Under the pieces are notes generated by a model. That model was not told the origin of the DNA. It ran no database searches and worked only from the letters and a program-made list of their open reading frames with translations. Below are positions 36,401 to 43,870 of a DNA stretch of 64,000 nt, piece after piece (the first letter of the stretch is position 1; each line of letters opens with the position of its first letter). The DNA lies in the NCBI RefSeq assembly GCF_002242805.1, contig NZ_MCGQ01000011.1, positions 60,255 to 124,254 of the forward strand, read 5' to 3'. The position numbers were made by a program, and so were the translations under genes. The DNA is from Streptomyces diastatochromogenes. GTDB taxonomy: Bacteria; Actinomycetota; Actinomycetes; Streptomycetales; Streptomycetaceae.

Positions 36401-38691
36401 TCCTTGACGGTATCGGGCTTCTCGGGGGGCTCGCCCAGCGCCTTCAGGGCGGCGGGGTGGCCCATGTCGGCGGCTTTGCGGTACCAGGTTTTCGCTTCGT
36501 CGGGTTTGCCTTGTTTTTCGAGGAGGGTGGCCAGGCGGTAGGCGGCGTAGGAGTCGCCCATCTCGTATCCGTCGCGGTAGTGATCACGCGCATCGTCCGT
36601 GCGGCCGGCCCCCTCCAGCAACGCGCCGTAATGGGCGTGGTCCAAGGGATAGGTGTCGCTGGGCATGAAGTAGCTCAGGCTGTCCTCCAGCGACTCCGGG
36701 CGGCCGCCGTATCGGAACATGTCGGCAGCCTCCTCGTCACCGGCGTCCGCCGCTCGGCGGAGCCAGGTCTCGCCGGAGAGCCGCGAATTCCACACCAGGT
36801 GCCACATGCCCAGGCTCCTGGCCACCTCGGTCCGCCCTGCAGCGGACGCCCTGTGGTAGAGGTCCCACAGCCACTCGGACTCGGTCCTCGTGAACAACAG
36901 GTCGGCGAGCAGGTGCTGGGCTTCCGAGTCCCCCTGGCCCGCACCCGCTTCCAGCCACTTCTGCGCACGATCGCGCAGCAGCCTTCCGAGCAGCGTCGCC
37001 GCCCCGCCGTCCCCGGCCTCCGCGGCCCTCTCCAGAAACGGCTCCGCCTCCTTCCCCTCCCCGCGCTCCGCCAGCAATCGCCCGACGCGTCCCGCCGCCT
37101 GGGCCACCCCGGCCTCGGCCGCCCGCCGGAACAAGTCCTCGGCCTCCTCCTGGAGCCCACGGCCCTCCTCGAGCAGCCCCAGCCGGTACATCGCCGTAGC
37201 GTCCCCGGCCTTGGCCGCGCTCCGGAACGCGGTCCGCGCCAGCGCGGCCACCGTCGCGAAGTCGTACGCCTCATCGGTCCGCGCGATCTCCAGCGCCCGC
37301 TGCCAGAGCGCGCCGTCCAGCGGAGGAAGGCCGTCGTCGCCGTGTGCCGCGTCCACGAGACAGGGCACGGCCTCCCACCCCCGCGGCCCACCGCGCCGCA
37401 GCAACGGCAGCACGCCGAACCGCTCTCCCGCCGCCCAGTCCAACGCCTCCTCGACCGTCTCCCTCTCCAACCCGGCGGGAGCCTCATAGCTCTTGTGCAG
37501 CTCCACGAGCTGCTCCTGCGGCAGCGGCCCTCTGAGCCCGCACCGCGCCAGATCGACCGCCACCCGCACCAGCGCGTGCCCGCGCGGGTGCCGGTCGGGG
37601 CGCCCGGCGCGCCGCCACTCCTCCCAGAGCAACGGGGCGACCGCGAGGTAGGCCGCCACGCCCTCCACGCCGCTGTGCCGCGCGGCCTGTGCGAGCCTCG
37701 GGTCCCCCGCCCCCGCCGCCCTCCCCCGCTCCGCCTGGCTCCACTCCCGGGGCAGCTCCACGAACTGCGCCAGGTCCAGCACGCGGCCCCGCGACGTCTG
37801 CCGGTGCTCGTCGTAGGCGTCCTCCCGCAGCGTGGCGAGCACGACCACGCCCCGCCCGGTCAGCCGTGCCAGCAGCCGTGGCTCCAGGCCGCCGTCGCCG
37901 AGGTGGCCGTCGAGGTCGTCCAGCCACAGGACGCAGCGGTCCGGCCGGCCGCGCAGCAGGTCGGGCAGGCCCCGCAGGTCCACGTGCCGGGCCGGTGCGT
38001 ACACCCGGGCCGTCGGGAGCACGGTGGCCAGGGCCGCCAGCGCCGTACGCGACTTCCCGGCGAACGGCTCCCCGAGGACGACCACCAGCCCGCCCTCCGC
38101 CACCGCCGAGCCGACGGCACCGTCCACGTCCCGCTCGACGTAGGGCGGCAGCTCGGGCAACCCCTTCGTACGCCGGGCCGGCCGCACCCCGTGTGTGAGC
38201 GGCTCCAGTTCACCGGCCGTCGGCCAGTCGGCCGGACCGGTGTGGGCGAGGGCCGGGTGGGCGCCGTAGGTGTTCTGGATCTGGACGCCGACGACCGGCC
38301 CGTGGAAGGTGCCGCGCCGGAAGTCCACGTGGTCCGCGGGCGGGCTCTGCTCCGGCTCCGGGCCCGACTCGAAAGTCCGCCCCGGGCCCGGGACCGGAGC
38401 GAACTCCTCTATCAGAGCGCGCAGTTGCTCGGCTGCGGCATCTCTGTCCGGTGCATGGTCGAGCGTCATGCGCACGCGAGTGAACCAGACCTTCTCGTCC
38501 AGTTCCGTGAGACCGGCCGCGGGCCACGGGACGACGCAGAGTTCGGTCTCGTAGCCGGGAGCGCCGTTGTCCTTGAACCAGGCCGCGAACGCCTTCCGTA
38601 CCCGGGCCCACTCCACCGGGCCCCGCCTCGCCACGAGGACATCGGCCCCTACGCTCGCCAGCTCCGACTCCAGCCTCACGCACGCCCCCAC
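36397..38691 (-). CDS. STAND-like P-loop NTPase with Sel1/TPR repeats
   Basis: The 764-residue protein has an N-terminal effector-associated-like module (1-95), a linker with DFRRGTFHGPVVGVQIQ (about 123-139) of the type often seen between such modules and NTPases in actinobacteria, and a P-loop NTPase. Walker A is GEPFAGKS (207-214) and Walker B is CVLWLDDL (253-260). From about 470 to the end are Sel1/TPR-like helical repeats (AAEAGVAQAAGRVGRLLAER and others). This layout resembles signalling or conflict-system STAND proteins. The GTG 38691 start has only GAGG near it; GTG 38679 is possible. It is translationally coupled to the P450 downstream. Confidence 0.75.
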   Translation of the reverse strand: MGACVRLESELASVGADVLVARRGPVEWARVRKAFAAWFKDNGAPGYETELCVVPWPAAGLTELDEKVWFTRVRMTLDHAPDRDAAAEQLRALIEEFAPVPGPGRTFESGPEPEQSPPADHVDFRRGTFHGPVVGVQIQNTYGAHPALAHTGPADWPTAGELEPLTHGVRPARRTKGLPELPPYVERDVDGAVGSAVAEGGLVVVLGEPFAGKSRTALAALATVLPTARVYAPARHVDLRGLPDLLRGRPDRCVLWLDDLDGHLGDGGLEPRLLARLTGRGVVVLATLREDAYDEHRQTSRGRVLDLAQFVELPREWSQAERGRAAGAGDPRLAQAARHSGVEGVAAYLAVAPLLWEEWRRAGRPDRHPRGHALVRVAVDLARCGLRGPLPQEQLVELHKSYEAPAGLERETVEEALDWAAGERFGVLPLLRRGGPRGWEAVPCLVDAAHGDDGLPPLDGALWQRALEIARTDEAYDFATVAALARTAFRSAAKAGDATAMYRLGLLEEGRGLQEEAEDLFRRAAEAGVAQAAGRVGRLLAERGEGKEAEPFLERAAEAGDGGAATLLGRLLRDRAQKWLEAGAGQGDSEAQHLLADLLFTRTESEWLWDLYHRASAAGRTEVARSLGMWHLVWNSRLSGETWLRRAADAGDEEAADMFRYGGRPESLEDSLSYFMPSDTYPLDHAHYGALLEGAGRTDDARDHYRDGYEMGDSYAAYRLATLLEKQGKPDEAKTWYRKAADMGHPAALKALGEPPEKPDTVKE

Positions 38692-38759
38692 ACCTCACGA
38701 CCACGTTCCGGTCAACGGTACTGAGACACAAGGGCTCTGACGCCCTGTAAGCAGTCAGC

Positions 38760-39740
38760 TCACTGGTGTCCCTCCACCTCCGTCTCCTTGATCGCATCCC
38801 GGTACACCCGCGCCGCCGCCCGCAGCGCCGCCTCCGGGTCGACGCCGTCCGCCTCCGCGCCCACCGCCAGCGCCAGCAGCTCGTAGCCGATGCCCTCCCC
38901 CTGTGGCAGCGGGACGTCCAGGGCTGCCGTGCGGGCGCGGGAGGCGAGTTTGGCGGTGAGGGCGAGGCCGGGCTGGCCGAGGGGGACGCCCTCCGTGACC
39001 GAGGTGCGCCGCTTCTCCTCGGCCTTGGTGCGCAGCCAGTGCTCCTTGACGTCCTCCGGAGTCTCGGCCTTCTCGTCGCCGAAGACGTGGGGGTGGCGGT
39101 GGATGAGCTTGGCGACGATGCCGCCCGCCACGTCGTCGATGGAGAAGGGGGCGTCCTGGTCCTCCTCGGCGATGCGGGCGTGGAAGACGACCTGGAGCAG
39201 GACGTCGCCCAGTTCCTCGCGCAGCTCGTCGCGGTCGCCGGCCTCGATCGCCTCGACCAGTTCGTACGCCTCCTCGATGCCGTACTTCGCCAGGCCCTGG
39301 TGGGTCTGCCGGGACGACCAGGGGCATTCCACGCGGATGCGGTCCATGACCTGGACGAGGTCGAGGAGACGGGCGCCCGGCAGGTCGTAGGAGGCGGGGA
39401 GGAGTTCCAGTTCGGGCATGTGCACCCGTCCGGAGCCGGCCAGGCGGGCCAGGCCGTCGGTGAGGGCGGGCTCTCCCTCACCCGTGGCCACGACCACCAC
39501 CGTCCGCCCGCCGGCGCAGGCGTCGACCAGCTCCTGGGCGGTGGGGGACGCCTCCGCCACGGATATCCCGGCCTCCCGCAGATACGGCAGCTGCGGGTGC
39601 GCGCCGTCCGCGCACAGCACGGCGTCGGCGGCGCGCAGGGCCTGCCAGGCGGGCCAGGACAGCAGGCCGGGCGCGACCCGGTGGCTGGTGGTGAGCAGGA
39701 CGATGCGGCCGTGGGCGGCTTCGGGGCTGGTTGCGTTCAC
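38760..39740 (-). CDS. mazG: Nucleoside triphosphate pyrophosphohydrolase MazG
   Basis: The 326-residue enzyme hydrolyses NTPs or dNTPs to monophosphate and pyrophosphate. A degenerate N-terminal domain (1-110; GRIVLLTTSHRVAPGLL) resembles the tetrapyrrole-methylase-like part of YabN. The MazG domain follows, with CPWSSRQTHQGLAKY, EEAYE and EELGDVLLQVVFHA providing the ExxE...ExxD metal site. I chose GTG 39740 (MNATSPEAAHG); GTG 39758 adds six residues. The gene follows a SurA-like lipoprotein, a conserved order in Streptomyces near mfd and eno. Confidence 0.9.
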   Translation of the reverse strand: MNATSPEAAHGRIVLLTTSHRVAPGLLSWPAWQALRAADAVLCADGAHPQLPYLREAGISVAEASPTAQELVDACAGGRTVVVVATGEGEPALTDGLARLAGSGRVHMPELELLPASYDLPGARLLDLVQVMDRIRVECPWSSRQTHQGLAKYGIEEAYELVEAIEAGDRDELREELGDVLLQVVFHARIAEEDQDAPFSIDDVAGGIVAKLIHRHPHVFGDEKAETPEDVKEHWLRTKAEEKRRTSVTEGVPLGQPGLALTAKLASRARTAALDVPLPQGEGIGYELLALAVGAEADGVDPEAALRAAARVYRDAIKETEVEGHQ

Positions 39741-39769
39741 GATCCGAACGTAACTCACCGCGCCGCCCA

Positions 39770-40417
39770 CTACGTCGTCTGCTGCTGCGCTCCCGCCGTC
39801 ACCTCTCGTACCCACGGCGTCTTCGCGTCCACCCGGCTGCTCTTCTGCACATCCCAGGAGCCGTAGCGCGGGTTGAGGTCGACGTGCAGTTCCTCGGAGG
39901 CCTGGGACAGGGCCTTCCAGAAGGCGGGCTGGGAGGTGTCCGTGCCGAGCCTCGAGGCGAGTTTCTGTGCCTCCAGCTGGAGGCGGAGGTTGTCGTCCAG
40001 CTGCTCGGGCGCGATGCCGTACTTCTGCAGCCAGGCCGTTTCGAGTCCCTTGGCGCCGCCTGCCTGCTGCTCCAGGCCGGTGCGCATCTGCAGGACCTCC
40101 TTGCGGGTGACCGTGATCCCCTCGTCCTGCGCGGCGCGGTGCAGCACCCGGTCGAGGACCATGTTGTGCAGGGTGTCGCGGGTCAGGCCGCTGGTGGAGG
40201 CGAGGACCTGCTGGTACTGGGTCTCGTCCGGCACCGCGGCCCGCTGTGCCTTGCGTACCTCGTTGACCCGGTTCTCCAGCTGGGCGACGGTGATCCGCTG
40301 CCCTCCCACGACGGCGGCCGCGCCGGGGTGCGCATCGCTTCCGCAGGCGGTCAGGAGGGGGGCCGCGGCGGCGATCGCGGCGGAGAGGACGAGCGCGGTG
40401 CGACGGCGGCGGTGCAA
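39770..40417 (-). CDS. SurA-N-domain lipoprotein (PpiC-like chaperone)
   Basis: The 215-residue exported lipoprotein has a basic start, hydrophobic core and lipobox LLTAC at about Cys24. The mature part (VVGGQRITVAQLENRVNEVR) resembles the SurA N-terminal chaperone domain, but the peptidyl-prolyl isomerase domain is not obvious. The start is a TTG at 40417: GGAGG at 40423-40427 sits five bases before it and decides the choice. It probably assists folding of exported proteins. It precedes mazG by 29 bases. Confidence 0.82.
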   Translation of the reverse strand: MHRRRRTALVLSAAIAAAAPLLTACGSDAHPGAAAVVGGQRITVAQLENRVNEVRKAQRAAVPDETQYQQVLASTSGLTRDTLHNMVLDRVLHRAAQDEGITVTRKEVLQMRTGLEQQAGGAKGLETAWLQKYGIAPEQLDDNLRLQLEAQKLASRLGTDTSQPAFWKALSQASEELHVDLNPRYGSWDVQKSSRVDAKTPWVREVTAGAQQQTT

Positions 40418-40563
40418 GGAAACCTCCCGAGGAGATTGTGCGACGGTGCACAAAGTCTTGCGGTGATCGATGGTAGGCAGTGGGCAGGCTGCGGCCAACC
40501 CATTCGACCAACGATTCGCGCGCGCTTCGGGCACCGCCGCGCGCACCGGCGACGGCGGCGTCG

Positions 40564-41391
40564 TCAGCCGGTGATGGCCACCGGCGCGTCCCACGCGTCA
40601 CGGTCGACGGTGAGCGTGACGCCGCCGTGCGCCTCCTTGCTGTTGACCATGTACTGGTGGGCGCGGCTGTGGTCGGTGAACTGGGTGGCGCCCCACGGCC
40701 AGTCCGCGGTGGTGGTGTTCTGCTTGTCCCACAGCGCGTACCAGAGGTTGCCCGGCAGGTCCGTCTTGTCGGTGGCGGTGGCGACGGCCTTGGCGCTGGA
40801 GCTGGTGAAGCCGTAGTAGCCGGTGCGGTACGTCTTGGCGCGCAGGCCCTTGTCGAAGGCGCGCACGTAGGTCAGCACGGCGTCGTTGCACGCCTTGTTC
40901 GTGCTGTCGTACGCCTCCATGTCGAGGTAGACCGGGCTGCCCGCCTTCATGCCGAGCGCGGACGCCTTGGCGACGGCGTCCGCCGCGTCGGAGGCGCCGA
41001 GGGAGGCGGCCGTGGTGGCGGTCAGCTTCTCCGGGTTGGAGCCGGACTGGCAGGGCGGCTGGGCGCCGACGTAGAGCGGGATGAGCTTCCAGCCCATGGC
41101 GGTGACGTTCTTGACCCAGGTGGAGGTGAGGTTGGGCTGGTTGCAGCCGCGGTTCTTGCCGCCCACGTAGACGGCGGCGGCGCCGTAGAAGCCGGTGTGC
41201 CAGGCCTTCATCGTGGCTTCGGAGGGCGCGGTGCAGGTGTCGAAGGCGCGGCCGGTGAACGTCTTCTGCGCGGGCCAGGTGGTGGCGGCCATGGAGGTCT
41301 GCGCGGCGATGCCGGCGCCGGCGAGGACGGCCGTCCCGGCCACCGCCCACGTGACGTACCTGCGCTTCTTCGACTGCCGATGGCCGGCCAT
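40564..41391 (-). CDS. Secreted glycoside-hydrolase-like protein (DUF1906)
   Basis: The 275-residue exported protein has a signal peptide with basic start (KKRRYVTWAVAG) and cleavage near TSMAATTWP. The mature TIM-barrel-like domain (about 45-270) begins with FTGRAFDTCTAPS and contains VYLDMEAYD, the acidic strand end expected in GH25-like/DUF1906 proteins, and TGYYGF. Cysteines at several positions probably form disulfides outside the cell. It may act on peptidoglycan or another wall glycan. It is monocistronic. Confidence 0.83.
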   Translation of the reverse strand: MAGHRQSKKRRYVTWAVAGTAVLAGAGIAAQTSMAATTWPAQKTFTGRAFDTCTAPSEATMKAWHTGFYGAAAVYVGGKNRGCNQPNLTSTWVKNVTAMGWKLIPLYVGAQPPCQSGSNPEKLTATTAASLGASDAADAVAKASALGMKAGSPVYLDMEAYDSTNKACNDAVLTYVRAFDKGLRAKTYRTGYYGFTSSSAKAVATATDKTDLPGNLWYALWDKQNTTTADWPWGATQFTDHSRAHQYMVNSKEAHGGVTLTVDRDAWDAPVAITG

Positions 41392-41533
41392 GAAACCCCA
41401 CCCCTGCTCGTGCGTGCTGGCGAAAAACGTGTGTCCTGGCGAAAAGCGAAGCGCAACCTATACGGCGCCGCCCCTGGCTTCGGGAAACGCGATCCCCTGA
41501 AGATCACAAGAATCACTCAGGGAACAGCAAAAT

Positions 41534-43069
41534 CTAGCCGCGCACCTGTCCCAGCCACTGCAGGGTGCGGCGGATCTCCGCGGCCAGCGGGTGACCCGGG
41601 CCCTGGAAGCGTTCGACGTCCATCAGCAGCCGCGCGAGGGTGTCGTGGGCGGCCGGGCGGTCGCCGAGCGCGAGCAGCAGGTGGCCGATGCGGCGCCGCA
41701 CGTCGTGGGCGAGCTGCGGGTCGCCGGAGACGTACTGGTTCTCGTAGTACGGCAGCAGCGCGCGGTACTCGGCGAGCGCCGCCGCCGGTTCGCCGAGCTG
41801 CTCCAGGCACTGCGCGGCCTCGTAGCGGAAGCGCAGGGACTGCGGGTCGGCCTGGCCGGCCTCGGCGGCGCGTTCGTCGGCTAGGCGGCGCAGTTCGGGC
41901 AGTGCGCGCCGGTACTGGCCGTCGTCCATGAGGGTGGCCGCGTACTGCTTGCGCAGGGTGCGTACGACCGGGGAGTGCTCGCCGTGCTGTTCGGCCGCGG
42001 CGGGCAGGATCGCGCCGAGTATGTCCACGGCCTGGGTGATGCGGCCCTCCCCGAGGAGCCGCTTGACCTCGTCCACGGCCGCTGCGACATCGGGCTTCTC
42101 GGTCACCGCGGGCGCGGGTGCGACGGGGGCGGGCTGGGGCGCGGGGGTCCGCGCGCGGTCCGGCCAGGGGGCGTGCGGGCGCAGGAAGGGGCGCGTGGGG
42201 TCCAGCGGCGCCCCGGTGGGTATCCCGCGCGCGGGCAGGAGCAGCGCCAGGTGCTCGTACACCTCCTGCGCGGAGGCCGGCCGGTGCTGCGGATCCTTGG
42301 CGAGCAGGCGCAGGACCAGCGCTTCGAGCGCCTCGGGGACCTCCGGGCGGATACGGCGCACGGGCAGCGGAGGCTCGTACAGGTGCCGGTGCAGCACACC
42401 GAGCGCCGTGGACCCGGAGAACGGCACATCGCCGCTGAGCAGTTCGTGCATCAGCACACCGAGCGCGTACAGGTCGGTGTACGGGCCGACCGCGCCGCCC
42501 ATCGCCTGCTCGGGCGCCATGTAGGCGGGCGAGCCGATCGGCGAGCCGGTGTGGGTGAGGCGGGTGGTGTCGGTGTCCATGACCGAGGCCACGCCCAGGT
42601 CGAGGACGGTGACCGTGCCGTCCTGCTTCACCATCACGTTGCGCGGCTTGAGGTCGCGGTGCACGATCGGCACGGCGTGCACAGCGCTCAGCACGGCGCA
42701 CAGCTGCGCGGCCACCGCGACCGCCCACTGCCACGGGTACGGGTCGTGCTCGGCGAGGTGGTCGGAGAGGTCGGCGCCGTCGACGTACTGCATGACGAGG
42801 AACAGCTCCTCGCCCTCGCTGCCCGCGTCGTGCACGGTGACCAGGCCCGGGTGGTCCACCTGTGCGGTGACCCGGCACTCGCGCACGAAGCGGCGGCGCA
42901 GCTCGTCCGCCTCCTGCCCGGCCACCTTGTCGGGGCGCAGCAGCTTCACCGCCACACGCCGGTCCAGCCGCTGGTCGTACGCCGTCCAGACCTGGCCCAT
43001 GCCGCCCTGCCCGATGAGCGTGGACAGCTCGTACCGGCCGGCGACGACACGTCCTGTCGCCACGGTCAC
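41534..43069 (-). CDS. Ser/Thr protein kinase with C-terminal TPR domain
   Basis: The 511-residue Hanks-type kinase has glycine loop GQGGMGQV (20-27), Lys42, catalytic loop HRDLKPRN (137-144) and APE in YMAPEQA. The metal-binding triad reads DLG (157-159) in place of DFG. The kinase ends near 275, followed by a proline-rich linker and about 200 residues of TPR-like helices (EVKRLLGEGRITQAVDILGA; LRKQYAATLMDDGQYRRALP), a scaffold found in some actinobacterial kinases. There is no transmembrane segment. GTG start overlaps the stop of the membrane protein upstream (GTGA), so the two are co-translated and probably interact. Confidence 0.9.
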   Translation of the reverse strand: MTVATGRVVAGRYELSTLIGQGGMGQVWTAYDQRLDRRVAVKLLRPDKVAGQEADELRRRFVRECRVTAQVDHPGLVTVHDAGSEGEELFLVMQYVDGADLSDHLAEHDPYPWQWAVAVAAQLCAVLSAVHAVPIVHRDLKPRNVMVKQDGTVTVLDLGVASVMDTDTTRLTHTGSPIGSPAYMAPEQAMGGAVGPYTDLYALGVLMHELLSGDVPFSGSTALGVLHRHLYEPPLPVRRIRPEVPEALEALVLRLLAKDPQHRPASAQEVYEHLALLLPARGIPTGAPLDPTRPFLRPHAPWPDRARTPAPQPAPVAPAPAVTEKPDVAAAVDEVKRLLGEGRITQAVDILGAILPAAAEQHGEHSPVVRTLRKQYAATLMDDGQYRRALPELRRLADERAAEAGQADPQSLRFRYEAAQCLEQLGEPAAALAEYRALLPYYENQYVSGDPQLAHDVRRRIGHLLLALGDRPAAHDTLARLLMDVERFQGPGHPLAAEIRRTLQWLGQVRG

Positions 43070-43719
43070 CGTCCGCCCTCGTGGCCGGCGTCCTGCCTGC
43101 CGTCGTCACGGCCGTCCTGGTGGCCGTCGTGCTTGCGCAGGTAGTCGCTCAGCTCGTCCAGTTCGGCCCGCACCTGGTCGATCCGGGCGGGCGCCGGGCG
43201 CTGCGGCGGCGGGGTGGTCAACGGGGGCCCGGGTATGGGCGTGTGCGCCATCGGAGGCGTGCCGGGCGGGGACTGCACGGGCACGGGGGTCTGGCCCCCG
43301 TTCGTCGCCGTGAACGGCGCCGAAGGCTGCGGATAGCCGTAGCCGGACAGCGCCCGGCCGCCCGCGTACGCATGCTGGAGGTTCTGGAAGTGCCGGCTGT
43401 CCGCCACGAGGTAGTACACGAGCACGAGGGGCAGCAGGCCGAGGATCAGGGCCAACCCCAGGTAGCCGCCCGGGGTGTGGATCTCGTCGCCGGGCTCGCT
43501 GCCCAGCAGCACGATGGCGAGGATGTCGGCCGCCAGCACCGCCACGAACAGGCCCCAGTCCAGCGACTTGCGCGTGACCGCGGCCAGCCGCAGCAGGATC
43601 GCCCAGGTCAGGAAGCCGAGGCTGAGGACCCCGACCGCCACGAACAGCACCCGCATGAAGACCAGCCACCCGGTGTGGGGCGGCTGCTTCACCGGCCGTG
43701 CGTAGCCGTGGCCTTGCAT
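43066..43719 (-). CDS. Membrane protein coupled to the Ser/Thr kinase
   Basis: The 217-residue protein has three hydrophobic segments (about 18-43, 50-68 and 82-105), followed by a proline-rich cytoplasmic or external tail and a charged helix (DQVRAELDELSDYLRKH) ending in an HDGHQDGRDDGRQD-like repeat. AGGAG precedes the ATG at 43719. Its stop overlaps the kinase start by four bases. It may be the membrane tether or substrate of that kinase; no family is recognised. Confidence 0.75.
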   Translation of the reverse strand: MQGHGYARPVKQPPHTGWLVFMRVLFVAVGVLSLGFLTWAILLRLAAVTRKSLDWGLFVAVLAADILAIVLLGSEPGDEIHTPGGYLGLALILGLLPLVLVYYLVADSRHFQNLQHAYAGGRALSGYGYPQPSAPFTATNGGQTPVPVQSPPGTPPMAHTPIPGPPLTTPPPQRPAPARIDQVRAELDELSDYLRKHDGHQDGRDDGRQDAGHEGGR

Positions 43720-43823
43720 GACTGCTCCTGATGCCTGAAATGGGTGCACGCGTCCGCCATGTGCGCTCGGCCGGGCGGACAACACCACTCGTGCGATGGT
43801 CGCTTCGAGCATATGGCCCGGCA

Positions 43824-43860
43824 CGGACAACCGGTCCGTGTTGTACCGAACCGTTGTCCG
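43824..43860 (-). terminator. Possible terminator after the methyltransferase-like gene
   Basis: CGGACAAC (43824-43831) and GTTGTCCG (43853-43860) are inverted copies, with an imperfect extension inward. The hairpin ends 11 bases beyond the stop of the gene at 43871. Confidence 0.5.
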
Positions 43861-43870
43861 GGCACCGCGG

